DNA from: Hydractinia symbiolongicarpus
Lineage: Eukaryota; Cnidaria; Hydrozoa; Anthoathecata; Hydractiniidae
Assembly (NCBI RefSeq): GCF_029227915.1
Contig: NC_079879.1
Span: 1,426,001-1,490,000 of the forward strand
Direction of reading: 5' to 3'
Length of the DNA: 64,000 nucleotides
The translations under genes and the position numbers were made by a program. Of the stretch, positions 1-10,344 are shown piece by piece (the first letter of the stretch is position 1; every line of letters begins with the position of its first letter). The notes under the pieces are model-generated. The model made no database searches. It worked only from the letters and a program-made list of their open reading frames with translations, and was not told the origin of the DNA.

Positions 1-203
1 CTCATTTCCCAAACGATTTTTTAAATTATTTTTTCACCACTAAAACGCATGAGACTTGTAGTTTTCAAAAATGATTTCATTTTTAATGAGACGCTGAATA
101 AAAGGTGTTTAATCGCCGGCAAACGAAAACCCGCGATTTCCCGTAAATCCCGGACGCGACCCGTATAGTCAAAAGTAAACAAAGAAAGTACCCAGGGAGT
201 AAA
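1..203 (+). repeat. Representative monomer of the satellite (phase reference)
   Basis: I use this monomer as the phase reference. Most similar zones across monomers, in monomer coordinates, are about 35-62 (caccac to ttgtag), 65-86 (dyad zone), 116-150 (ccggcaaacg to aaatcc) and 177-191 (tatacaaagaaagta). Most variable zones are about 17-34 (lengths and order of T and A runs), 87-113 (gaataaaagg to taatcg), 150-176 (cgggctt/cggaccc/cggactc classes, then cccgtatagtc) and 191-200 (cccaggga/cgcaggga/aactggga/tcagtca). These diagnostic positions define the variant types used to trace HORs. An idealised monomer counted by hand has 41 C and 38 G in 203 bases. Confidence 0.9.
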
Positions 204-266
204 CTCATTTTCCGAACGATTTTTAAATTAATTTATCACCACTAAAAGGCATGAGACTTGTAGTTT

Positions 267-288
267 TCAAAAATGATTTCATTTTTGA
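267..288. other. Dyad-symmetry element inside the monomer (example copy)
   Basis: Two 10-bp arms, TCAAAAATGA and TCATTTTTGA, are exact reverse complements separated by TT. The same element recurs at the same monomer phase in a large share of monomers. Another common variant has TCAAAAATG and CATTTTTGA around TTTT, so the substitution sits in the loop and 9-bp arms remain. A third class (aaaaacgatttcat) has one arm mismatch. The element could extrude a small cruciform or be bound by a dimeric protein. Short dyads have been reported as enriched in centromeric satellites lacking CENP-B boxes. Function here is inference. Confidence 0.75.
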
Positions 289-3200
289 TGAGACGCTGAA
301 TAAAAGAAGTTTAATCGCCGGCAAACGAAAACCAGCGATTTCCCGTAAATCCCGGGCTTGGCCCGTATAGTCGAGTGTATACAAAGAAAGTACCCAGGTA
401 GTAAACTCATTTCCCGAACGATTTTTTGAATGAATTTTCTACCACTAAAACGCATAAGACTTGTAGTTTTCAAAAAGGATTTCATTTTTGATGAGACGCT
501 GAATAAAAGGTGTTTAATCGCCGGCAAACGAAAACCCGGGATTTCCCGTAAATCCTGGACTCGGCCCGTATAGTCAAAAGTATACAAAGAAAGTACCCCG
601 GGAGTAAATTCATTTCCCGAACGATTCTTAAAATCATTTTTTCACCACTAAAACGCATGAGACTTGTAGTTTCCAAAAACGATTTCATTTTTGATGAGAC
701 GCTAAATGAAAGGAGTTTAATCTCCGGCAAACAAAAACCCGCGATTTCCCGTAAATCCCGGGCTTGACCCGTATAGTCGAATGTATACAAAGAAAGTACC
801 CAGGGAGTAAACTCATTTCCCAAACGATTTTTTAAATTATTTTTTCACCACTAAAACGCATGAGACTTGTAGTTTTCAAAAATGATTTCATTTTTAATGA
901 GACGCTGAATAAAAGGTGTTTAATCGCCGGCAAACGAAAACCCGCGATTTCCCGTAAATCCCGGACGCGACCCGTATAGTCAAAAGTAAACAAAGAAAGT
1001 ACCAAGGGAGTAAACTCATTTCCCGAACGATTTTTAAATTAATTTATCACCACTAAAAGGCATGAGACTTGTAGTTTTCAAAAATGATTTCATTTTTGAT
1101 GAGACGCTGAATAAAAGAAGTTTAATCGCCGGCAAACGAAAACCAGCGATTTCCCGTAAATCCCGAGCTTGGCCCGTATAGTCGAGTGTATACAAAGAAA
1201 GCACCCAGGTAGTAAACTCATTTCCCGAACGATTTTTTGAATGAATTTTCTACCACTAAAACGCATAAGACTTGTAGTTTTCAAAAAGGATTTCATTTTT
1301 GATGAGACGCTGAATAAAAGGTGTTTAATCGCCGGCAAACGAAAACCCGGGATTTCCCGTAAATCCTGGACTCGGCCCGTATAGTCAAAAGTATACAAAG
1401 AAAGTACCCCGGGAGTAAATTCATTTCCCGAACGATTCTTAAAATCATTTTTTCACCACTAAAACGCATGAGACTTGTAGTTTCCAAAAATTATTTCATT
1501 TTTGATGAGACGCTAAATAAAAGGAGTTTAATTGCCGGCAAACGAAAACTCGCGATTTCCCGTATATCCCGGACTCGGCCCGTATAGTGAAAAGTATACA
1601 AAGAAAGTACCCAGGGAGTAAACTCATTTCCCGAACGATTCTTTAAATTATTTTTTCACCACTAAAACGCATGAGACTTGTAGTTTTCAAAAACGATTTC
1701 ATTTTTGATGAGACGCTAAATGAAAGGAGTTTAATCTCCGGCAAACAAAAACCCGCGATTTCCCGTAAATCCCGGGCTTGACCCGTATAGTCGAATGTAT
1801 ACAAAGAAAGTACCCAGGGAGTAAACTCATTTCCCAAACGATTTTTTAAATTATTTTTTCACCACTAAAACGCATGAGACTTGTAGTTTTCAAAAATGAT
1901 TTCATTTTTAATGAAACGCTGAATAAAAGGTGTTTAATCGCCGGCAAACGAAAACCCGCGATTTCCCGTAAATCCCGGACGCGACCCGTATAGTCAAAAG
2001 TAAACAAAGAAAGTACCCAGGGAGTAAACTCATTTCCCGAACGATTTTTAAATTAATTTATCACCACTAAAAGGCATGAGACTTGTAGTTTTCAAAAATG
2101 ATTTCATTTTTGATGAGACGCTGAATAAAAGAAGTTTAATCGCCGGCAAACGAAAACCAGCGATTTCCCGTAAATCCCGGGCTTGGCCCGTATAGTCGAG
2201 TGGATACAAAGAAAGTACCCAGGTAGTAAACTCATTTCCCGAACGATTTTTTGAATGAATTTTCTACCACTAAAACGCATAAGACTTGTAGTTTTCAAAA
2301 AGGATTTCATTTTTGATGAGACGCTAAATAAAAGGAGTTTAATCGCCGGCAAAGGAAAACCCGAGATTTCCCGTAAATCCCGGGCTTGGCCCGTATAGCC
2401 GAATGTATACAAAGAAAGTACCCAGGGAGTAAACTCATTTCCCGAACGATTTTTTAAAGTAATTTTCCACCACTAAAACACATAAGACTTGTAGTTTTCA
2501 AAAATGATTTCATTTTTGATGAGACGCTGAATAAAAGGAGTTTAATAGCCGGCAAACGAAAACCCGCGATTTCCCGTAAATCCCGGACGCGTCCCGTATT
2601 GTCAAAAGTAAACAAAGAAAGTACCCAGGGAGTAAACTCATTTCCCGAACGATTTTTAAATTAATTTATCACCACTAAAGGGCATGAGACTTGTAGTTTT
2701 TAAAAATGATTTCATTTTTGATGAGACGCTGAATAAAAGGAGTTTAATCGCCGGCAAACGAAAACCCGCGATTTCCCGTAAATCCCGGGCTTGGCCCGTA
2801 TAGCCGAATGTATACAAAGAAAGTACCCAGGGAGTAAACTCATTTCCCGAACGATTTCTTAAATTAATTTTCCACCACTAAAACGGATAAGACTTATAGT
2901 TTTCAAATATGATTTCATTTTTGATGAGACGCTGAATAAAAGAAGTTTAATCGCCGGCAAACGCAAACCCGCGATTTTCCGTAAATCCCGGGCTTGGCCC
3001 GTATAGCCGAATGAATACAAAGAAAGTACCTAGGGAGTAAACTCATTTCCCGTACGATTTTTTAAATTAATTTTCCACCACTAAAACGCATAAGACTTGT
3101 AGTTTTTAAAAACGATTTTATTTTTGATGAGACGCTGAATATAAGGAGTTTAATCTCCAGCGAACGAAAACCCGCGATTTCCCGTAAATCCCGGGCTTGG

Positions 3201-4258
3201 CCCGTATAGTCGAGTGGATACAAAGAAAGTACCCAGGTAGTAAACTCATTTCCCGAACGATTTTTTGAATGAATTTTCTACCACTAAAACGCATAAGACT
3301 TGTAGTTTTCAAAAAGGATTTCATTTTTGATGAGACGCTAAATAAAAGGAGTTTAATCGCCGGCAAAGGAAAACCCGAGATTTCCCGTAAATCCCGGGCT
3401 TGGCCCGTATAGCCGAATGTATACAAAGAAAGTACCCAGGGAGTAAACTCATTTCCCGAACGATTTTTTAAAGTAATTTTCCACCACTAAAACACATAAG
3501 ACTTGTAGTTTTCAAAAATGATTTCATTTTTGATGAGACGCTGAATAAAAGGAGTTTAATAGCCGGCAAACGAAAACCCGCGATTTCCCGTAAATCCCGG
3601 ACGCGTCCCGTATTGTCAAAAGTAAACAAAGAAAGTACCCAGGGAGTAAACTCATTTCCCGAACGATTTTTAAATTAATTTATCACCACTAAAGGGCATG
3701 AGACTTGTAGTTTTTAAAAATGATTTCATTTTTGATGAGACGCTGAATAAAAGGAGTTTAATCGCCGGCAAACGAAAACCCGCGATTTCCCGTAAATCCC
3801 GGGCTTGGCCCGTATAGCCGAATGTATACAAGGAAAGTACCCAGGGAGTAAACTCATTTCCCGAACGATTTCTTAAATTAATTTTCCACCACTAAAACGG
3901 ATAAGACTTATAGTTTTCAAATATGATTTCATTTTTGATGAGACGCTGAATAAAAGAAGTTTAATCGCCGGCAAACGCAAACCCGCGATTTTAAGTAAAT
4001 CCCGGGCTTGGCCCGTATAGCCGAATGAATACAAAGAAAGTACCTAGGGAGTAAACTCATTTCCCGTACGATTTTTTAAATTAATTCTCCACCACTAAAA
4101 CGCATAAGACTTGTAGTTTTTAAAAACGATTTTATTTTTGATGAGACGCTGAATATAAGGAGTTTAATCTCCAGCGAACGAAAACCCGCGCTTTCCCGTA
4201 AATCCCGGGCTTGGCCAGTATAGTCGAATGTATACGAAGAAAGTACCCAGAGAGTAAA

Positions 4259-4664
4259 CTCATTTCCCGAACGATTTTTTAAATTATTTTTTCACCACTA
4301 AAACGCATGAGACTTGTAGTTTTCAAGAATGATTTCATTTTTGATGAGACGCTGAATAAAATTTAGTTTAATCGCCGGCAAACGAAAACCCACGATTTCT
4401 CGTAAATCCCGGACTCAGCCGGTGTAGTCAAAAGTATACAAAGAAAGTACGCAGGGAGTAAACTCATTTCCCGAACGATTCTTTAAATTTTTTTTCACCA
4501 CTAAAACGCATGAGACTTGTAGTTTTCAAAAATGTTTTCATTTTTGATGAGACGCTGAATAAAAGAAGTTAAATCGCCGGCAATCGAAAACCCGCGATTT
4601 CCTGTAAATCCCGGGCCTGGCCCGTATAGTCGAATGTATACAAAGAAAGTAAACTGGAAGTAAA
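4259..4664 (+). repeat. Two monomers between HOR domain I and the 6-mer block
   Basis: Two monomers connect the 5-mer block to the 6-mer block. The first has a run ataaaatttagttt not seen elsewhere. The second is of the gaagttaaatcgccggcaat class that becomes common further right (10.8 kb, 14.1 kb and 19.8 kb). No non-satellite DNA marks the transition. Confidence 0.7.
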
Positions 4665-6900
4665 CTCATTTCCCGAACGATTTTTTAAATTAATTTTTTA
4701 CCACTAAAACGCATAAGACTTGTAGTTTTCAAAAACGATTTCATTTTTGATGAGACGCTGAATAAAAGGAGTTTAATCTCCGGCAAACGAAAACCCGCGA
4801 TTTCCCGTAAATCCCGAACCCGGCCCGTATAGTCAAAAGTATACAAATAAAGTACGCAGGGATTAAACTCATTTCCCGAACGATTCTTTAAATTATTTTT
4901 TCACCACTAAAACGCATGAGACTTGTAGTTTTCAAAAATGATTTCATTTTTGATGAGACGCTGAATAAAAGGAGTTTAATTGCCGGCAAACGAAAACACG
5001 CGATTTCCCGTATATCCCGGACTCGCCCCGTATAGTCGAATGTATACAAAGAAAGTACCCAGGGAGTAAACTCATTTCCCAAACGATGCTTTAAATTATT
5101 TTTTCACCACTAAAACGCATGAGACTTGTAGTTTTCAAAAATGATTTCATTTTTGATGAGACGCTGAATAAAAGGAGTTTAATTGCCGGCAAACAAAAAC
5201 ACGCGATTTCGCGTATATCCCGGACTCGCCCCGTATAGTCGAATGTATACAAAGAAAATACCCAGGGAGTAAACTCATTTCCTAAACGATGTTTTAAATT
5301 ATTTTTTCACCACTAAAACGCATGAGACTTGTAGTTTTCAAAAATGATTTCATTTTTGATGAGACGCCGAATAAAAGGATTTTAATCTCCGGCAAACAAA
5401 AACCCGCGATTTCCCGTAAATCCCGGACCCGGCCCGTATAGTCCAATGTATACAAAGAAAGTAAACTGGGAGTAAACTAATTTCCCGAACGATTTTTTAA
5501 ATTAATTTTTTACCACTAAAACGCATTAGACTTGTAGTTTTCAAAAACGATTTCATTTTTGATGAGACGCTGAGTAAAAGGAGTTTAATCTCCGGCAAAC
5601 GAAAACCCGCGATTTCCCGTAAATCCCGGACCCGGCCCGTATGGTCAAAAGTATACAAATAAAGTACGCAGGGAGTAAACTCACTTCCCGAACGATTCTT
5701 TAAATTATTTTTTCACCACTATAACGCATGAGACTTGTAGTATTCAAAAATGTTTTCATTTTTAATGGGACGCTGAATAGAAGAAGTTTAATCGCCGGCA
5801 AACGAAAACCCGCGATTTCCCGTAAATCCCGGACCCGGCCCGTATAGTCGAACGTATACAAAGAAAGTAAACTGGAAGTAAACTCATTTCCCGAACGATT
5901 TTTTAAATTAATTTTTTACCACTAAAACGCATAAGACTTGTAGTTTTCAAAAACGATTTCATTTTTGATGAGACGCTGAATAAAAGGAGTTTAATCTCCG
6001 GCAAACGAAAACCCGCGATTTCCCGTAAATCCCGAACCCGGCCCGTATAGTCAAAAGTATACAAATAAAGTACGCAGGGATTAAACTCATTTCCCGAACG
6101 ATTCTTTAAATTATTTTTTCACCACTAAAACGCATGAGACTTGTAGTTTTCAAAAATGATTTCATTTTTGATGAGACGCTGAATAAAAGGAGTTTAATTG
6201 CCGGCAAACGAAAACACGCGATTTCCCGTATATCCCGGACTCGCCCCGTATAGTCGAATGTATACAAAGAAAGTACCCAGAGAGTAAACTCATTTCCCAA
6301 ACGATGCTTTAAATTATTTTTTCACCACTAAAACGCATGAGACTTGTAGTTTTCAAAAATGATTTCATTTTTGATGAGACGCCGAATAAAAGGAGTTTAA
6401 TTGCCGGCAAACAAAAACACGCGATTTCGCGTATATCCCGGACTCGCCCCGTATAGTCGAATGTATACAAAGAAAATACCCAGGGAGTAAACTCATTTCC
6501 TAAACGATGTTTTAAATTATTTTTTCACCACTAAAACGCATGAGACTTGTAGTTTTCAAAAATGATTTCATTTTTGATGAGACGCCGAATAAAAGGATTT
6601 TAATCTCCGGCAAACAAAAACCCGCGATTTCCCGTAAATCCCGGACCCGGCCCGTATAGTCCAATGTATACAAAGAAAGTAAACTGGGAGTAAACTAATT
6701 TCCCGAACGATTTTTTAAATTAATTTTTTACCACTAAAACGCATTAGACTTGTAGTTTTCAAAAACGATTTCATTTTTGATGAGACGCTGAGTAAAAGGA
6801 GTTTAATCTCCGGCAAACGAAAACCCGCGATTTCCCGTAAATCCCGGACCCGGCCCGTATGGTCAAAAGTATACAAATAAAGTACGCAGGGAGTAAATTC
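4665..6900 (+). repeat. HOR: 6-mer of 1218 bp, two copies
   Basis: The sequence from 4665 to 5882 is repeated from 5883 with a shift of 1218 bp (6 x 203). Both copies carry the same ordered markers: aactggaag, then gattaaactcatttcccg, then aaaacacgcgatttc with cccgtatatccc, then the cctaaacgatgtttt monomer and the gacgctgagtaaaagg monomer. The sixth monomer differs: at 5680 it is of the actataacgcatgag class, while at 6898 it is a ttaatgagacgct class monomer. Confidence 0.85.
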
Positions 6901-9900
6901 ATTTCCCGAACGATTCTTTAAATTATTTTTTCACCACTAAAACGCATGAGACTTGTAGTTTTCAAAAATGATTTCATTTTTAATGAGACGCTGAATAAAA
7001 GAAGTTTAATCGCCGGCAAACAAAAACCCGCCATTTCCCGTAAATCCCGGGCTTGGCCAGTATAGTCGAATGTATACGAAGAAAGTACCCAGAGAGTAAA
7101 CACATTTCCCGAACGATTTTTTAAATTATTTTTTCACCACTAAAACGCATGAGACTTGTAGTTTTCAAAAATGATTTCATTTTTGATGAGACGCTGAATA
7201 AAAGAAGTTTAATCGCCGGCAAACGAAAACCCACGATTTCCCGTACATCCCGGACTCGGCCCGTGTAGTCAAAAGTATACAAAGAAAGTACGCAGGGAGT
7301 AAACTCATTTCCCGAACGATTCTTTAAATTTTTTTTCACCACTAAAACGCATGAGACTTGAAGTTTTCAAAAAAGTTTTCATTTCTGATGAGACGCTAAA
7401 TAAAAGAGGTTTAATCGCCGGCAAACGAAAACCCGCGATTTCCCGTAAATCCCGGGCTTGGCCCGTATAGTCGAATGTATACAAAGAAAGTACCCAGGGA
7501 GTAAACTCATTTCCCGAACGATTATTTAAATTATTTTTTCACCACTAAAACGCATGAGACTTGTAGTTTATAAAAATGATTTCATTTTTGATGAGACGCT
7601 GAATAAAAGGAGTTTAATCGCCGGCAAACGAAAACCTGCAATTTCCCTTAAATCCCGGTCTCGGCCTGTATAGTCAAAAGTATACAAAGAAAGTACGCAG
7701 GGAGTAAACTCATTTCCCGAACGATTCTTTAAATTATTATTTCACCACTAAAACGCATAAGACTTGTAGTTTTCAAAAATGTTTTCATTCTTGATAAGAC
7801 GCTGAAAAAAAAAAGTTTAATCGCGGGCAAACGAAAACCCGAGATTTCCCGTAAATCCGGGCTTGACCCCTATAGTCAAAAGTGCACAAAGAAAGTACCC
7901 AGGCAGTAAACTCATTTTTGGAACGTTTTTTTGAATTATCTTTTCACCACTATAACGCATGAGACTTGTAGTATTCAAAAATGTTTTCATTTTTGATGGG
8001 ACGCTGAATAGAAGAAGTTTAATCGCCGGCAAACGAAAACCCGCGATTTCCCGTAAATCCCGGACCCGGCCCGTATAGTCGAATGTATACAAAGAAAGTA
8101 AACTGGGGGTAAACTCATTTCCCGAACGATTTTTTAAATTAATTTTTTACCACTAAAACGCATGAGACTTGTAGTTTTCAAAAATGATTTCATTGTTGAT
8201 GAGACGCTGAATAAAAGGAGTTTAATCTCCGGCAAACGAAAACCCGCGATTTCCCGTAAATCCCGGACCCGGCCCGTATAGTAAAAAGTATACAAATAAA
8301 GTACGCAGGGATTAAACTCATTTCCCGAACGATTTTTTAAATTATTTTTTCACCACTAAAACGCATGAGACTTGTAGTTTTCAAAAATGATTTCATTTTT
8401 GATGAGACGCTGAATAAAAGGAGTTTAATTGCCGGCAAACAAAAACACGCGATTTCGCGTATATCCCGGACTCGCCCCGTATAGTCGAATGTATACAAAG
8501 AAAATACCCAGGGAGTAAACTCATTTCCTAAACGATGTTTTAAATTATTTTTTCACCACTAAAACGCATAAGACTTGTAGTTTTCAAAAATGATTTCATT
8601 TTTGATGAGACGCCGAATAAAAGGATTTTAATCTCCGGCAAACAAAAACCCGCGATTTCCCGTAAATCCCGGACCCGGCCCGTATAGTCCAATGTATACA
8701 AAGAAAGTAAACTGGGAGTAAACTAATTTCCCGAACGATTTTTTCAATTAATTTTTTACCACTAAAACGCATTAGACTTGTAGTTTTCAAAAACGATTTC
8801 ATTTTTGATGAGACGCTGAGTAAAAGGAGTTTAATCTCCGGCAAACGAAAACCCGCGATTTCCCGTAAATCCGGGACCCGGCCCGTATGGTCAAAAGTAT
8901 ACAAATAAAGTACGCAGGGAGTAAATTCATTTCCCGAACGATTCTTTAAATTATTTTTTCACCACTAAAACGCATGAGACTTGTAGTTTTCAAAAATGAT
9001 TTCATTTTTAATGAGACGCTGAATAAAAGAAGTTTAATCGCCGGCAAACAAAAACCCGCCATTTCCCGTAAATCCCGGGCTTGGCCAGTATAGTCGAATG
9101 TATACGAAGAAAGTACCCAGAGAGTAAACACATTTCCCGAACGATTTTTTAAATTATTTTTTCACCACTAAAACGCATGAGACTTGTAGTTTTCAAAAAT
9201 GATTTCATTTTTGATGAGACGCTGAATAAAAGGAGTTTAATCGCCGGCAAACGAAAACCCACGATTTCCCGTACATCCCGGACTCGGCCCGTGTAGTCAA
9301 AAGTATACAAAGAAAGTACGCAGGGAGTAAACTCATTTCCCGAACGATTCTTTAAATTTTTTTTCACCACTAAAACGCATGAGACTTGAAGTTTTCAAAA
9401 ATGTTTTCATTTCTGATGAGACGCTAAATAAAAGAGGTTTAATCGCCGGCAAACGAAAACCCGCGATTTCCCGTAAATCCCGGGCTTGGCCCGTATAGTC
9501 GAATGTATACAAAGAAAGTACCCAGGCAGTAAACTTATTTCCCGAACGATTATTTAAATTATTTTTTCACCACTAAAACGCATGAGACTTGTAGTTTATA
9601 AAAATGATTTCATTTTTGATGAGACGCTGAATAAAAGGAGTTTAATCGCCGGCAAACGAAAACCTGCAATTTCCCTTAAATCCCGGTCTCGGCCTGTATA
9701 GTCAAAAGTATACAAAGAAAGTACGCAGGGAGTAAACTCATTTCCCGAACGATTCTTTAAATTATTATTTCACCACTAAAACGCATAAGACTTGTAGTTT
9801 TCAAAAATGTTTTCATTCTTGATAAGACGCTGAAAAAAAAAAGTTTAATCGCGGGCAAACGAAAACCCGAGATTTCCCGTAAATCCGGGCTTGACCCCTA

Positions 9901-10344
9901 TAGTCAAAAGTACACAAAGAAAGTACCCAGGCAGTAAACTCATTTTTGGAACGTTTTTTTGAATTATCTTTTCACCACTATAACGCATGAGACTTGTAGT
10001 ATTCAAAAATGTTTTCATTTTTGATGGGACGCTGAATAGAAGAAGTTTAATCGCCGGCAAACGAAAACCCGCGATTTCCCGTAAATCCCGGACCCAGCCC
10101 GTATAGTCGAATGTATACAAAGAAAGTAAACTGGGGGTAAACTCATTTCCCGAACGATTTTTTAAATTAATTTTTTACCACTAAAACGCATGAGACTTGT
10201 AGTTTTCAAAAATGATTTCATTTTTGATGAGACGCTGAATAAAAGGAGTTTAATCTCCGGCAAACGAAAACCCGCGATTTTCCGTAAATCCCGGACCCGG
10301 CCCGTATAGTAAAAAGTATACAAATAAAGTACGCAGGGATTAAA
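6289..10344 (+). repeat. HOR: 10-mer of 2028 bp, two copies
   Basis: Copy 1 spans about 6289-8316 and copy 2 about 8317-10344, a shift of 2028 bp. Shared markers in order include aaacacatttcccg (near 7100 and 9130), cccgtacatcccgg, gagacttgaagttttc, the poly-A monomer at 7709/9737 and its partner at 7911/9939. Copy 1 starts inside the last part of the preceding 6-mer, so the two HOR generations overlap. A few point changes separate the copies, for example near 7209 (gaag against ggag). Confidence 0.85.
7709..8113 (+). repeat. Linked variant pair A-B (poly-A monomer plus divergent partner)
   Basis: Monomer A (7709-7910) has cattcttgataagac, a run of about 10 A after gacgctg, the change tcgcgggcaaacg, and ends ccaggcagtaaa. 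Monomer B (7911-8113) begins ctcatttttggaacg, has gaattatcttttcacc, actataacgc, tagtattcaaaaatg and gatgggacgctgaatag. A or an A-derived 3' half is followed by B again and again through the window, for example at 9737, 29356, 34978, 48207, 49836, 52104, 53100, 56117, 60580, 62178 and 63466. The pair therefore behaves as a dimeric building block. B is among the most divergent monomer types here. Confidence 0.8.

Larger units (their letters stand above)
1..4258 (+). repeat. HOR domain I: 4-mer (811 bp) and 5-mer (1014 bp) units
   Basis: Block 1-811 (four monomers) is repeated from 812 with one extra monomer, giving 812-1825 (1014 bp); a third copy begins at 1826. A related 5-mer occupies 2231-3244 and is repeated at 3245-4258. 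Markers private to this region include ttgaatgaattttctacc, the ggcatgag variant of cgcatgag, and gtatagccgaatg. Copies share these private changes in order, so they are block duplications rather than independent monomers. The extra monomer in 812-1825 enters at the fourth monomer, near 1490, consistent with unequal exchange. Confidence 0.85.

Noticed and set aside
100-130. Possible CENP-B box on the minus strand (TTTTCGTTTGCCGGCG)
   Set aside because: It matches only the TTCG half of the known core nTTCGnnnnAnnCGGGn; the required A and CGGG positions do not fit. It is at most a chance half-site.
1-203. Monomer as a dimer of a shorter ancestral unit
   Set aside because: Short internal repeats exist (atgagac at about 49 and 86; atttcccg at about 4 and 137), but the flanks do not align over any longer distance, so a half-length ancestor is not supported.
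7795-7820. Poly-A run as a retrotransposon tail
   Set aside because: The run of about 10 A is inside the monomer at a fixed phase in type A, flanked by normal repeat sequence on both sides. It is a substitution/slippage variant of gaataaaagg.
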